Source of the DNA: Indioceanicola profundi
GTDB lineage: Bacteria > Pseudomonadota > Alphaproteobacteria > Azospirillales > Azospirillaceae
NCBI RefSeq assembly: GCF_003568845.1
Contig: NZ_CP030126.1
Location: 1,391,001 to 1,455,000 of the forward strand
Direction: 5' to 3'
Length of the DNA: 64,000 nucleotides
Position 1 is the stretch's first letter. Every line of letters starts with the position of its first letter. Under the pieces are notes generated by a model. That model saw nothing but the letters and a program-made list of their open reading frames with translations, was not told the DNA's origin and ran no database searches. A program made the position numbers and the translations under genes. Positions 27,615-37,003 of this stretch are shown piece after piece.

Positions 27615-27836
27615 GGGTCGTTCTTTCGCTCTCGTATCGTTCCGTTGCCAATCATCCGATGGCTGCGGCGACCTGGACCCTGGGCGTGCCGCCCTGTCGG
27701 GGTCCGTGGAAGCCGGCAGCCTACACGCTCCCGGCAACAAGGTGAACAGTCGGGAGACCTGCGCTCGGACAACGGCTGCCGCTCCACCGTTCCGACGTTG
27801 CGGAGACGACAGCCCTTCCTATCGCCCAGCTATATA

Positions 27837-27851
27837 GAACATTTGCAGAAC
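27837..27851. promoter_or_regulatory. Predicted LexA (SOS) box between ssb and uvrA
   Basis: GAAC-ATTTGCA-GAAC, an exact match to the alphaproteobacterial LexA site GTTC-N7-GTTC read on the other strand. It lies in the 416-nt intergenic region between divergent ssb and uvrA, both classical SOS genes, 223 nt from ssb and 180 nt from uvrA. On the ssb side it is directly followed by TATATA (27836-27831), a possible -10 element, so LexA bound here would block transcription. The rest of the region, 27615-28030, holds no gene I can support. Confidence 0.8.
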
Positions 27852-28030
27852 ATATGGAAGAGGGTTAAAACAACACACAACCACCCCTGCCGGCGCTTGA
27901 CCATGTGCATTCGATAGGGCGTCATTCCGCGCAAGCAAGGGTGGGCGGGTTTCTCTTACCGGCTTTCCCTCCCATATTGCTCCGGCCGCGCTTCCCTTCC
28001 CTGCGGCGGACCCTGCGATACAGAACCAGC

Positions 28031-30886
28031 ATGAACATGAAGTCGATCAGCGTCCGCGGGGCGCGCGAGCACAACCTCAAGAATGTCGATGTGGACCTTC
28101 CGCGAGACAGCTTGGTGGTGATCACTGGCTTGTCCGGCTCCGGCAAGTCGTCGCTGGCCTTCGATACGATCTATGCGGAGGGACAGCGGCGCTATGTGGA
28201 GAGCCTGTCCGCCTATGCCCGACAGTTCCTGGAACTGATGCAGAAGCCGGACGTGGACAGCATCGAAGGTCTGTCCCCCGCTATCTCCATTGAGCAGAAG
28301 ACGACCAGCCGAAATCCCCGCTCCACCGTTGGCACGGTGACGGAGATTTACGACTATATGCGCCTGCTGTTCGCTCGGGTCGGCGTCCCCTATTCCCCGG
28401 TCACCGGACTTCCCATCGAAAGCCAGACGGTCAGCCAGATGGTGGACCGCATCCTGGCCATGGGCGAAGGGACCCGGCTCTACCTTCTTGCTCCCATCGC
28501 CCGCGGCAAGAAAGGCGAGTTCAAGAAGGAACTGGCGGAACTGCGCAAGCGCGGCTTCACCCGTGTGAAGATCAATGGGGAGATGTACGAGATCGAGGAT
28601 GCTCCCAGCCTCGACAAGAAACTGAAGCACGACATCGAAGTGGTCGTGGACCGCATCGTGGTCCGTCCCGACCTGGGCAACCGCTTGGCCGATTCGGTCG
28701 AGACCGCGCTGGAGCTATCCGACGGGCTGCTGTTCGCGGAGAATGCGGATGGCGGGGCCCGCACGGTCTTTTCCGCCAAGTTCGCCTGCCCGGAGAGCGG
28801 CTTCACCATTGAGGAAGTCGAACCTCGCCTGTTCAGCTTCAACAATCCCTTCGGCGCCTGCCCGGCCTGTGACGGGCTGGGCGAGAAGCTCTATTTCGAC
28901 CCCATGCTGGTGGTTCCGGATGAGCGGCTGAGCCTCAAGGAAGGCGCTGTCGCACCCTGGGCCAACTCCACCAGCCAGTACTATTTCCAGACGCTGGACA
29001 GCATCGCCCGCCACTTCAAGTCCAGCGTGGACAAGCCCTGGAAGGACCTGCCGGAGCAGGTGCGCGACACCATCCTGTTCGGGTCCGGCGGTAAGCCCAT
29101 CACGATGCGCTATGACGACGGGCTGCGGTCCTATGAGACCAATAAGCCGTTCGAGGGCGTGGCCCGCAATCTGGAGCGCCGCTGGAAGGAAACCGAAAGC
29201 GCCTGGGTCAAGGAGGAGTTGGGCAAGTATCAATCCGCTCAGCCTTGCGAGGCCTGCGGTGGTGCCCGCCTGAAGCCGGAGGCGCTGGCGGTGAAGATCA
29301 ATGGGCTGAACATCGCCCAGGTCTCCGCCATGTCCATCCGCCAAGCGGCCGACTGGTTCTCCGGCCTGAATGAGCGCCTGACCCAGAAGCATCAGGAAAT
29401 TGCCGCCCGAATCCTGAAGGAAATCAATGAGCGGCTGGGGTTCCTTAACAATGTGGGTTTGGACTACCTGGCCTTGAACCGCGCGTCCGGAACCTTGTCC
29501 GGCGGCGAGAGTCAGCGCATCCGACTCGCCTCCCAGATCGGATCTGGTCTGACAGGTGTGCTTTATGTCCTTGATGAGCCCTCGATCGGTCTGCACCAGC
29601 GCGACAATGACAGGCTCCTTGCCACGCTGAAGCGTCTGCGCGATATCGGGAATACCGTGGTCGTGGTCGAGCATGACGAGGATGCAATCCGACAGGCCGA
29701 CTATCTGGTCGATATGGGTCCGGGCGCCGGTGTCCATGGCGGCACTGTCGTGGCCGCGGGCACGCCGGCGGAGGTGCAGCAGCACCCGGACAGCATCACC
29801 GCCCAGTACCTGTCCGGCCGCAAGTTCATCCCCGTCCCGGCGCAGCGCCGCCCAGGCCATCCCGGCCAGTTCCTTGAGGTGACCGGCTGCCGCTCCAACA
29901 ATCTGAAGAATGTCAGCGCCAGGATTCCGCTTGGCACCTTCACCTGTGTGACCGGCGTGTCCGGCGGCGGCAAATCCACACTTGTGATCGAGACCCTCTA
30001 TAAGTCGCTGGCCAAGCGTCTGATGGGGGCTCGCGAGCATCCGGCCGAGTTCGACTCGCTCTACGGTCTTGAGAACCTGGACAAGGTCATCGACATTGAC
30101 CAGTCCCCGATTGGCCGGACTCCGCGTTCGAATCCAGCCACTTACACCGGCGCCTTCACCCCAATCCGCGACTGGTTTGCCGGATTGCCGGAGGCGAAGG
30201 CCCGCGGCTACGGTCCTGGCCGCTTCAGCTTCAACGTGAAGGGCGGTCGTTGCGAGGCCTGCCAGGGCGACGGGGTCATCAAGATCGAGATGCACTTCCT
30301 TCCGGACGTGTACGTGACCTGCGACGTCTGCCATGGCAAGCGCTACAACCGCGAAACGCTGGAGGTCATGTACAAGGACAAGAGCATCGCCGATGTCCTT
30401 GAAATGACAGTGGAAGAGGCTGCTGATTTCTTCCGCGCCGTACCGTCGATCCGGGACAAGATGGATACGCTGGCCCGGGTCGGCCTTGGTTACGTGAAGG
30501 TCGGCCAGCCGGCCACGACCCTGTCGGGCGGCGAGGCGCAACGTGTGAAACTCGCAAAGGAACTGTCTCGCCGCGCCACCGGCCGCACCCTCTATGTTCT
30601 GGATGAGCCAACCACTGGCCTCCATTTCGAGGATGTCCGTAAGTTGCTCGAAGTGCTGCAGGCGCTGGTGGACCAGGGGAATACGTTGGTCGTGATCGAG
30701 CATAATCTGGAGGTGATCAAGACCGCCGACTTCATCCTCGACCTCGGTCCCGAGGGTGGCTCGGGCGGCGGCGAGATCGTCGCTTCCGGCACTCCGGAGC
30801 AGGTCGCCGACAGCCCCCGCAGCTATACCGGTCAATATCTCCGGCCCTACCTGACGGTGAAGCCAAAGGCGAAGAAGCGGGCGTAA
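28031..30886 (+). CDS. uvrA: Excinuclease ABC subunit A
   Basis: 951-residue damage-recognition ATPase of nucleotide excision repair. The first Walker A is GLSGSGKS (33-40) and the second GVSGGGKS, with two LSGGE signatures ([17 protein letters not shown] and [16 protein letters not shown]). Zinc-finger cysteines are visible in [17 protein letters not shown] and in [18 protein letters not shown]. The start is [10 protein letters not shown] at 28031 or ATG 28037; the longer frame from 27905 would run across the promoter region. Likely LexA-regulated. Confidence 0.98.
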   Translation: MNMKSISVRGAREHNLKNVDVDLPRDSLVVITGLSGSGKSSLAFDTIYAEGQRRYVESLSAYARQFLELMQKPDVDSIEGLSPAISIEQKTTSRNPRSTVGTVTEIYDYMRLLFARVGVPYSPVTGLPIESQTVSQMVDRILAMGEGTRLYLLAPIARGKKGEFKKELAELRKRGFTRVKINGEMYEIEDAPSLDKKLKHDIEVVVDRIVVRPDLGNRLADSVETALELSDGLLFAENADGGARTVFSAKFACPESGFTIEEVEPRLFSFNNPFGACPACDGLGEKLYFDPMLVVPDERLSLKEGAVAPWANSTSQYYFQTLDSIARHFKSSVDKPWKDLPEQVRDTILFGSGGKPITMRYDDGLRSYETNKPFEGVARNLERRWKETESAWVKEELGKYQSAQPCEACGGARLKPEALAVKINGLNIAQVSAMSIRQAADWFSGLNERLTQKHQEIAARILKEINERLGFLNNVGLDYLALNRASGTLSGGESQRIRLASQIGSGLTGVLYVLDEPSIGLHQRDNDRLLATLKRLRDIGNTVVVVEHDEDAIRQADYLVDMGPGAGVHGGTVVAAGTPAEVQQHPDSITAQYLSGRKFIPVPAQRRPGHPGQFLEVTGCRSNNLKNVSARIPLGTFTCVTGVSGGGKSTLVIETLYKSLAKRLMGAREHPAEFDSLYGLENLDKVIDIDQSPIGRTPRSNPATYTGAFTPIRDWFAGLPEAKARGYGPGRFSFNVKGGRCEACQGDGVIKIEMHFLPDVYVTCDVCHGKRYNRETLEVMYKDKSIADVLEMTVEEAADFFRAVPSIRDKMDTLARVGLGYVKVGQPATTLSGGEAQRVKLAKELSRRATGRTLYVLDEPTTGLHFEDVRKLLEVLQALVDQGNTLVVIEHNLEVIKTADFILDLGPEGGSGGGEIVASGTPEQVADSPRSYTGQYLRPYLTVKPKAKKRA

Positions 30887-30898
30887 ACCGTTGCCACC

Positions 30899-30930
30899 GC
30901 AACCCTCCCACTGCATTCCGGGAGGGTTGC
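30899..30930 (+). terminator. Hairpin downstream of uvrA
   Basis: 11-bp perfect stem GCAACCCTCCC/GGGAGGGTTGC with a 10-nt loop, 12 nt after the uvrA stop. No U-tract follows, so it may be a Rho-dependent or 3'-stabilising structure. Confidence 0.55.
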
Positions 30931-31111
30931 GAAGATGTGAGATGTCGATGGCCGCATATGCTTCATCCTTGCGTCATGTCTGCGGCCTACGGCCGCTTGC
31001 GTCCGTCACACAATGCTGGCGCGCGTTCGCCGCTCTGTTCGGGGCTTGGCGGTCGGCGTAATACGCTGGAGCGGGCTCGCCACGCCGCTTTTTCACCGCT
31101 ATGATTTGGAC

Positions 31112-31810
31112 ATGTCCGACCGCCCCTCCGTCTTTCCGTGGTCCGCTTGGGCGGTCCATCTCCTGACTGCGACAGGCGCCATCTGGGCGCTGCTCGCCCT
31201 TATCGCCGTGATCGAGGGTGATGCGCGGCTGTGCTTCTTCTGGCTGGGCGTCGCGCTGATCGTGGACGGCATCGACGGGCCGCTGGCGCGATGGGCGCAT
31301 GTGAAGACGCGGGTAAAGCAATTCGATGGCGCGGCACTGGATCTGATCGTCGATTACCTGACCTATGTCTTCGTTCCGGTCATGTTCGTGTGGCAATTCG
31401 ACATGCTGCCGCAGAACCTTGAACTGCTTGGATGCTCCCTGATCCTGTTGAGCTCGCTCCACCTCTTCGCCAAGCTGGATATGAAGAGCGACGACAACCA
31501 TTTTGTCGGGTTCCCCGGCATCTGGAACGTGGCGGTGCTCTATTTCTTCATCCTGGAAACCGCCTCCTGGACGAATGCGGCGCTCGTGGTGGTTCTCATC
31601 GTTCTGACCTTCGTGCCGGCGAAGTTCGTCCATCCCTTCCGGGTGGAGCGGTTGCGGCGGGTGACCATCCCGATGTCGGTAATCTGGATCGTGGCGGTGG
31701 TCGCCCTGGTTTATGCACATCAGGAATCGCCGGCCTGGGCCTGGAGCCTGCTTGGCCTAAGCAGCCTGTGGTTCGCGGGCATCAGCCTGTGGCGCACGCT
31801 ACGCGCCTGA
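31112..31810 (+). CDS. pcs: Phosphatidylcholine synthase
   Basis: 232-residue integral membrane enzyme condensing CDP-diacylglycerol with choline. The CDP-alcohol phosphotransferase motif is DGIDGPLARWAHVKTRVKQF followed by DGAALDLIVDYLTYV (pattern DG..AR...G...D...D), and the surrounding sequence with FVPVMFVWQFDMLP is typical of bacterial Pcs. About eight hydrophobic helices. The start MSDRPSVFPW at 31112 gives the usual length; the frame is open back to 31013 and the ribosome site is weak. It points to phosphatidylcholine in the membrane, as in many plant-associated alphaproteobacteria. Confidence 0.9.
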   Translation: MSDRPSVFPWSAWAVHLLTATGAIWALLALIAVIEGDARLCFFWLGVALIVDGIDGPLARWAHVKTRVKQFDGAALDLIVDYLTYVFVPVMFVWQFDMLPQNLELLGCSLILLSSLHLFAKLDMKSDDNHFVGFPGIWNVAVLYFFILETASWTNAALVVVLIVLTFVPAKFVHPFRVERLRRVTIPMSVIWIVAVVALVYAHQESPAWAWSLLGLSSLWFAGISLWRTLRA

Positions 31811-31898
31811 AATCCCGTCAACACAGCCTTAATCATGCCCTCCGACCTGTGTTAGCCTCCACCATTCAGGAGAGGCTTCCCTAGGGAGAGCGCATAAC

Positions 31899-33002
31899 AT
31901 GAAGATCAGGACGTCCTTCCTCGCTCTGGCCGCGTTGGCTGCGGTGAGCGCAGCTCCGGCTCAGGCGGAGACCGTTGTGGGGCTGGGCGCCCCGCTGACC
32001 GGTCCCAATACCGTGTTCGGGGAGCAGATGCGCCGCGGCGCCGATATGGCGGTGAAGGACATCAACGCCAAAGGCGGCGTGCTCGGCGAACAGCTCCGCC
32101 TCGTCCAGGTAGATGATGCATCCAACCCTAGCCAGGGCGTTGCCGTGGCGAACCGTCTGGCGACAGACGGGGCGGTGGCCGTGTTCGGCCACTTCAACTC
32201 CGCAGTCTCGATCCCGTCTTCGGTGGTCTATGCGGATGAGGGATTGCTGATGATCAGCCCGGCATCCACGAACCCGCAGCTCACCGAACAGGGGCTGGAT
32301 ACCGTATTCCGCACCTGTGGCCGGGATGACCAGCAGGGCGACGTGGCAGCGAAGTATCTGCTGAAGAATCACGCCAACGACAACATCGCCATCATCCACG
32401 ACCAGACCACCTACGGCAAAGGTCTGGCCGACGCTACCAAGGCGGCCCTGAACGCGGGCGGCAAGGACGAGGCGATGTATGACGCCGTGAATGTCGGCGA
32501 CCGCGACATGTCCGCCCTGATCACCAAGATGCAGGACCAGGGCATCAATGTGGTCTATTTCGGCGGCCTGCATACCGAGGCCGGCCTCCTGGTGCGCCAG
32601 ATGGCCGACAAGGGCATGAAGGCGACATTCATGTCGGGCGACGGCACGGTGAACCAGGAGTTCTGGAACATCACCGGCCCCAGCGGCGAAGGCGCCCTGG
32701 TTACGTTCGGCCAGGATTACCGCGACACGCCGGCCGCTGCGGACGTGGTGAAGCGTTTCCGGGAGCAGGGCTTCGAACCGGAAGCCTACACCCTCTATAC
32801 CTATGCCGCCGTGCAGGCATGGGCGAAGGCCGCGGAGAAGGCCAAGAGCGTGGAAGGTGAGGACGTGGCGGAAGCGCTGCGCGACGGCAGCTACGACACG
32901 GTGATCGGTCCACTTGCCTTCGACGAGAAGGGCGACCGTAAAGAGACGGACTACATCGTCTATCGCTGGTCCAACGGTACCTACGCGCCGCTGAAGCAGT
33001 AA
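31899..33002 (+). CDS. Branched-chain amino acid ABC transporter substrate-binding protein (LivJ/K-like)
   Basis: 367-residue periplasmic binding protein. Signal peptide at 1-23 (ending PAQAE). The mature part is a type I periplasmic-binding fold with VVGLGAPLTGPNTVFGEQ, RGADMAVKDIN and the middle SPASTNPQLTEQG. A ribosome site (GGGAGAG) precedes the ATG. No permease or ATPase gene lies nearby, and a strong terminator follows at once, so it is an orphan unit serving transporter parts encoded elsewhere. The ligand cannot be read from the sequence. Confidence 0.93.
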   Translation: MKIRTSFLALAALAAVSAAPAQAETVVGLGAPLTGPNTVFGEQMRRGADMAVKDINAKGGVLGEQLRLVQVDDASNPSQGVAVANRLATDGAVAVFGHFNSAVSIPSSVVYADEGLLMISPASTNPQLTEQGLDTVFRTCGRDDQQGDVAAKYLLKNHANDNIAIIHDQTTYGKGLADATKAALNAGGKDEAMYDAVNVGDRDMSALITKMQDQGINVVYFGGLHTEAGLLVRQMADKGMKATFMSGDGTVNQEFWNITGPSGEGALVTFGQDYRDTPAAADVVKRFREQGFEPEAYTLYTYAAVQAWAKAAEKAKSVEGEDVAEALRDGSYDTVIGPLAFDEKGDRKETDYIVYRWSNGTYAPLKQ

Positions 33003-33027
33003 TCGGGCGTCAACGCTGCGACGGAAG

Positions 33028-33058
33028 CGCCGCCGGGGAAGGTTCCCGGCGGCGTTTT
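33028..33058 (+). terminator. Rho-independent terminator after livJ-like gene
   Basis: Stem CGCCGCCGGG/CCCGGCGGCG (33028-33037 and 33045-33054) with a short loop, followed by TTTT. It lies 26 nt downstream of the stop codon. Confidence 0.9.
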
Positions 33059-33147
33059 CGATTCAGGGCGGCTCTTGCCACCCGCCCCGCTCCCGGCGCA
33101 TCCTCCACCCTTAGAACGATAAGCCTTCGGGACGGAAGAAGCGCATC

Positions 33148-34542
33148 ATGGACACGCACCACCTCGGCAACTCGCCCGCAAGCCGGGACAAGGCCTACCA
33201 CCTGCATCCCTATACGAACCTGAAGGCGCATGAGAGCGCAGGCCCCTTGGTCATCGCCAAGGGCGAAGGCGTCACCGTCACGGACGAGACGGGCAAGAGC
33301 TACATCGAGGGGGTGGCAGGGCTCTGGTGCACGTCGCTGGGCTTCAACGAACTGCGCCTGATCGAGGCCGCGGTGCGGCAGATGAAGACCCTGCCCTTCT
33401 ATCACGCCTTCGCCCACAAATCGCATGAGCCGGCCATCGACCTTGCAGAGAAGCTGATCGAGCTGGCGCCTGTGCCAATGAGCAAGGTGTTCTTCGCCTG
33501 CTCCGGCTCTGAGGCGAACGACACGGCCGTGAAGCTGGTCTGGTACTATAACAACGCGCTCGGCCGGCCGCAGAAGAAGAAGATCATCGCCCGCACCAAG
33601 GGCTATCATGGGGTCACCGTCGCCGCGGCCAGCTTGACCGGGCTGCCGAACAACCACCGTGATTTCGACCTGCCGATCTCCGGCATCCTGCATACCGACT
33701 GCCCGCACTGGTATCGCTTCCATGAGGAGGACGAGACGGAGGAGCAGTTCGCGAGCCGTCTGGCCGACAATCTGGAGCAGTTGATCCTGCGCGAAGGGCC
33801 CGAGACCGTGGCCGCCTTCATCGCCGAGCCAGTGATGGGCGCCGGCGGCGTGATCCTGCCGCCAGCAACGTATTTCGAGAAAATCCAGGCGGTACTGGCC
33901 AGGTACGATGTGCTGCTGATCGCGGATGAGGTGATCTGTGGCTTCGGGCGCACTGGCAACATGTGGGGCAGCCAGACCTATGGCATGCGACCCGACATCG
34001 TCACTTCTGCCAAGGCCCTGACCTCCGCCTACCTGCCCCTGTCCGCCGTTCTGGTGAATGAACGCATCTACCAGGCCTGTGTGGCGGAATCCGAGAAGAT
34101 CGGCGTCTTCGGTCACGGCTACACCTATTCCGGCCATCCGGTCAGCTGCGCCGTCGCTCTGGAGACGCTGCGGATCTACGATGATCGCGACATCCTGGGC
34201 CATGTCCGCGCACTCGCCCCTCGGATGCAGGAGGGACTGCGCCGGTTCAGGGATCACCCGCTGGTGGGAGAGGTACGCGGCGTCGGCCTGATCGGAGGGA
34301 TCGAGCTGGTCTGGGACAAAGCTGCGCGCACGACATTCGACCCGAAGTTGACTGTCGCGGCCAAGCTGGTGCAGTTCGCCCATCAGCACGGCGCCATTCT
34401 GCGCCCCATCGGCGATACGGTAGGCTTCTCCCCCCCGCTGGTCATCTCCGCCGACGAACTGGACGAGCTGCTGGCCCGTTTTGGACGCGCCTTGGACGAT
34501 ACGACGGACTGGCTTGTGCGCGAGGGGCATTGGCGGGGATGA
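33148..34542 (+). CDS. Class III aminotransferase (omega-transaminase type)
   Basis: 464-residue PLP-dependent enzyme of the aspartate aminotransferase family, class III. It has GVAGLWCTSLGF and FFACSGSEANDTAVKL (phosphate-binding Gly/Ser), the cofactor aspartate in LLIADEVICGFGRTG, and the PLP lysine K289 in TSAKALTSAY. The sequence resembles putrescine/beta-alanine:pyruvate aminotransferases; the amine donor cannot be settled by eye. Own unit between a terminator (33058) and hemA. Confidence 0.92.
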   Translation: MDTHHLGNSPASRDKAYHLHPYTNLKAHESAGPLVIAKGEGVTVTDETGKSYIEGVAGLWCTSLGFNELRLIEAAVRQMKTLPFYHAFAHKSHEPAIDLAEKLIELAPVPMSKVFFACSGSEANDTAVKLVWYYNNALGRPQKKKIIARTKGYHGVTVAAASLTGLPNNHRDFDLPISGILHTDCPHWYRFHEEDETEEQFASRLADNLEQLILREGPETVAAFIAEPVMGAGGVILPPATYFEKIQAVLARYDVLLIADEVICGFGRTGNMWGSQTYGMRPDIVTSAKALTSAYLPLSAVLVNERIYQACVAESEKIGVFGHGYTYSGHPVSCAVALETLRIYDDRDILGHVRALAPRMQEGLRRFRDHPLVGEVRGVGLIGGIELVWDKAARTTFDPKLTVAAKLVQFAHQHGAILRPIGDTVGFSPPLVISADELDELLARFGRALDDTTDWLVREGHWRG

Positions 34543-34585
34543 GCCGCAGGGCCAGCGGGCGATCCGATCTTGGCCTAATGATGAA

Positions 34586-34599
34586 TTGACTGAAATCAA
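34586..34599 (+). promoter_or_regulatory. Fnr/FixK-type box upstream of hemA
   Basis: TTGAC-TGAA-ATCAA, 9 of 10 defined bases of the Fnr/FixK consensus TTGAT-N4-ATCAA, 177 nt upstream of the hemA start. Possible -10 elements are TATATG (34612) and TAAGAA (34621); the second puts the box near -41.5 as in class II activation. hemA is an Fnr/FixK target in several alphaproteobacteria, which supports the call. Confidence 0.7.
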
Positions 34600-34762
34600 T
34601 GCCGCGTGCCGTATATGGGGTAAGAATGGTTACGGTACGGGGAGGGTTGCGCGACACGGTGCCGCGCATCGCTTCGGGTCCGGCCGCCGGTAGTCTACAT
34701 AGCATGTGGACATCCAGCCGTGTCGGATAGACACTGTTCAGCCCACGATGGAAGCACGCCCG

Positions 34763-35983
34763 ATGGACTACGAGAGCTTCTTCAAGAGCCAGATCGATGG
34801 CCTCCGCCGCGAAGGCCGCTATCGGGTGTTCGCCGATCTTGAGCGCCGGGTTGGCGAGTTTCCGACGGCTTCCTTCTTCCCGGAACCGGATTCTCCGGCC
34901 CGGGACGTGACGGTGTGGTGCTCCAACGACTATCTCGGCATGGGCCAGAACCCGGTCGTCATCGGCTCGATGATCGAATCGCTGCACAAGTGCGGCGCCG
35001 GAGCCGGCGGCACCCGGAACATCTCCGGCACCAACCACTATCATGTGCTGCTTGAGAAGGAGCTTGCCGACCTGCATCGTAAGGAGGCCGCGCTGCTCTT
35101 CACCTCCGGCTACATCAGCAACGAGGCGACGCTCAGCACCCTGCCCCGCCTGCTGCCGGACTGCGTGGTCTTCTCCGACGCGCTCAACCACGCCTCCATG
35201 ATCGAGGGCATCCGCCATAGCGGGGCCAAGAAGCACATCTGGCGCCACAATGATGTGGAGCATCTGGACGAGCTGCTGTCGCGCTATCCGAAGAACCAGC
35301 CCAAGCTGGTTGCGTTCGAGAGCGTCTATTCCATGGATGGCGACATCGCCCCGATCGCGGAAATCTGCGACGTGGCCGATAAGCACGGCGCCATGACCTA
35401 CCTGGATGAGGTTCACGCCGTCGGCATGTACGGCAAGCGCGGCGCCGGCGTTGCGGAGCGCGACGGCGTCATGGATCGGCTGACCGTGATCGAGGGTACC
35501 TTGGGCAAGGCCTTCGGCGTCATGGGCGGCTACATCACCGGCTCGGAAGCGCTGGTGGACTGTGTCCGCAGCTTCGCCTCCAGCTTCATCTTCACCACCT
35601 CCCTCGCCCCAGTCCTGGCTGCCGGCGCGCTTGCCTCCGTCCGTTTCCTTAAGGAGCATGACGAGCTGCGCCAGAAGCATCAGGAGCGGGCGCGCCGGTT
35701 GAAAACCCTGCTGGCCTCCGCCGGCCTGCCGGTGATGCCGAGCGTCAGCCACATCGTGCCGGTGCTGGTGGGCGATCCGCGCCTGTGTAAGCAGGCCAGC
35801 GACGACCTGCTGACTCGTCACAACATCTATGTCCAGCCGATCAATTACCCCACCGTTCCGCGCGGAACGGAGCGGCTGCGCATCACCCCGACGCCGTTCC
35901 ACGACGATGCCCGGATGGAGCATCTGGTGGAGGCGCTGCTGGATGTCTGGAGCCGGCTGGAGATCAAGCGGCTCGCCGCCTGA
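34763..35983 (+). CDS. hemA: 5-aminolevulinate synthase
   Basis: 406-residue PLP enzyme condensing glycine and succinyl-CoA, the first step of tetrapyrrole synthesis by the C4 (Shemin) route used in alphaproteobacteria. It begins [21 protein letters not shown]. It has [24 protein letters not shown]-like [29 protein letters not shown], and the PLP lysine K249 in [13 protein letters not shown]. Start at 34763 by family alignment; an in-frame ATG at 34748 adds five residues. Likely controlled by oxygen through the box at 34586-34599. Confidence 0.97.
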   Translation: MDYESFFKSQIDGLRREGRYRVFADLERRVGEFPTASFFPEPDSPARDVTVWCSNDYLGMGQNPVVIGSMIESLHKCGAGAGGTRNISGTNHYHVLLEKELADLHRKEAALLFTSGYISNEATLSTLPRLLPDCVVFSDALNHASMIEGIRHSGAKKHIWRHNDVEHLDELLSRYPKNQPKLVAFESVYSMDGDIAPIAEICDVADKHGAMTYLDEVHAVGMYGKRGAGVAERDGVMDRLTVIEGTLGKAFGVMGGYITGSEALVDCVRSFASSFIFTTSLAPVLAAGALASVRFLKEHDELRQKHQERARRLKTLLASAGLPVMPSVSHIVPVLVGDPRLCKQASDDLLTRHNIYVQPINYPTVPRGTERLRITPTPFHDDARMEHLVEALLDVWSRLEIKRLAA

Positions 35984-36015
35984 TCCGTCCTGCCGCTGGA
36001 ACATTGAAGAAGAAC

Positions 36016-36037
36016 GCCCCGACCTCACGGTCGGGGC
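36016..36037. terminator. Terminator between hemA and the PRC-barrel gene
   Basis: 9-bp stem GCCCCGACC/GGTCGGGGC with a 4-nt loop, between the convergent hemA (ends 35983) and the PRC-barrel gene (ends 36072). The minus-strand side is followed by a pyrimidine run (GTTCTTCTTC), the plus side by ATTTCC; it may serve both directions. Confidence 0.75.
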
Positions 36038-36071
36038 ATTTCCATATCCGCAGCACCGGTCGACGCTCGTA

Positions 36072-36815
36072 TTACTCGGCGCGGTTGGCCGACTCCGCCG
36101 TATCGCCCGGAAGTTCGATCTGATTGCGGCTGACCGCCACCCGCATTTCCTTCGTGCCGGTGTTGATGGCCGCTACTTGGTCGAACGGGATTTCGTACCG
36201 GGCGCTGCCCATGCCAAGGATGCCGCCGCCGGTCGAGACCACGAGTTGCTCAACGGCGCCGGTCTCCAGATTGATGATCAATCCTTCGACCTTCCCGAAC
36301 TTCTCGGCATCCGCCAGATGGACCGTATATTCCGTCAGCTCATCGGCCGAAGCGCGTCCACTGCCGGTTGGCCCGACATTATCCGGGGCGATCTGACCCG
36401 GGAACATGCGCGGGTCCTGCTGGCTGGTCTCCGCGTTCGGATCGGCGCTACGAACGGCGCGGGCCGGATCACGGCCCTGCTCACTGGGGTCCGGCTGTCG
36501 CCGCTGATCTGAAGGCACCGGCATCTGTCCGAAGGAGTCCGTGCGGTTCCCCTGCGGCGGGCTCACGCCCGTTTCCTGCGTCCGGCCATCATGCTCACCG
36601 GCCTCATCACCCGTTCCAACTGCGGCATCCTCCGTGCCCGGCGGCTCGACGTCCGTCGTGCCCGGATCGTCCTGATCCGGAATTAGAGCGTTCGTAGCGG
36701 CCGTGGAGTCGGTTTCCCGCTGGGGCTGCTGGCTTGCTCCCTCGGTCTGTGCGAGGGCTGTGCCGGAAGCGAGCAGGAACATTGTAAGGATCGCAGTCGC
36801 AGGCATGCGGATCAT
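36072..36815 (-). CDS. Exported PRC-barrel protein
   Basis: 247 residues. The signal peptide at 1-22 ends ALAQ. A long disordered stretch rich in Asp, Gln, Pro and Thr (about 23-155) leads to a PRC-barrel domain at about 160-230 (DELTEYTVHLADAEKFGKVEGL, then YEIPFDQVAAINTGTKEMRV). PRC barrels bind RNA or partner proteins; exported members occur in many alphaproteobacteria with unknown function. Divergent from secF across about 188 nt with no obvious operator. Confidence 0.83.
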   Translation of the reverse strand: MIRMPATAILTMFLLASGTALAQTEGASQQPQRETDSTAATNALIPDQDDPGTTDVEPPGTEDAAVGTGDEAGEHDGRTQETGVSPPQGNRTDSFGQMPVPSDQRRQPDPSEQGRDPARAVRSADPNAETSQQDPRMFPGQIAPDNVGPTGSGRASADELTEYTVHLADAEKFGKVEGLIINLETGAVEQLVVSTGGGILGMGSARYEIPFDQVAAINTGTKEMRVAVSRNQIELPGDTAESANRAE

Positions 36816-37003
36816 GAGAAGACCTTCCGGTTCTTTGGATATGACGGCCTCGCGTCAGAGGACCGTGCGTCGCTGCCAGTAAAACAGCCACCGCGTTCCC
36901 TCGTTCCCATCGGTCGAAATCCATCGCGTACGGCGATGGCTGTCGCTATAGTGCCGCGCCGTTCCACTGCACGCCGCGTACTGCCGCTATCTGAAGGTCA
37001 GTG

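Noticed and set aside
27843-27870. uvrA promoter TTGCAG-N16-TTAAAA
   Set aside because: Both hexamers match the consensus poorly, so it is not listed as a feature, although it would overlap the LexA box.
28715-30916. Open frame of 733 codons opposite uvrA
   Set aside because: Antisense to a clearly conserved uvrA, with low-complexity composition.
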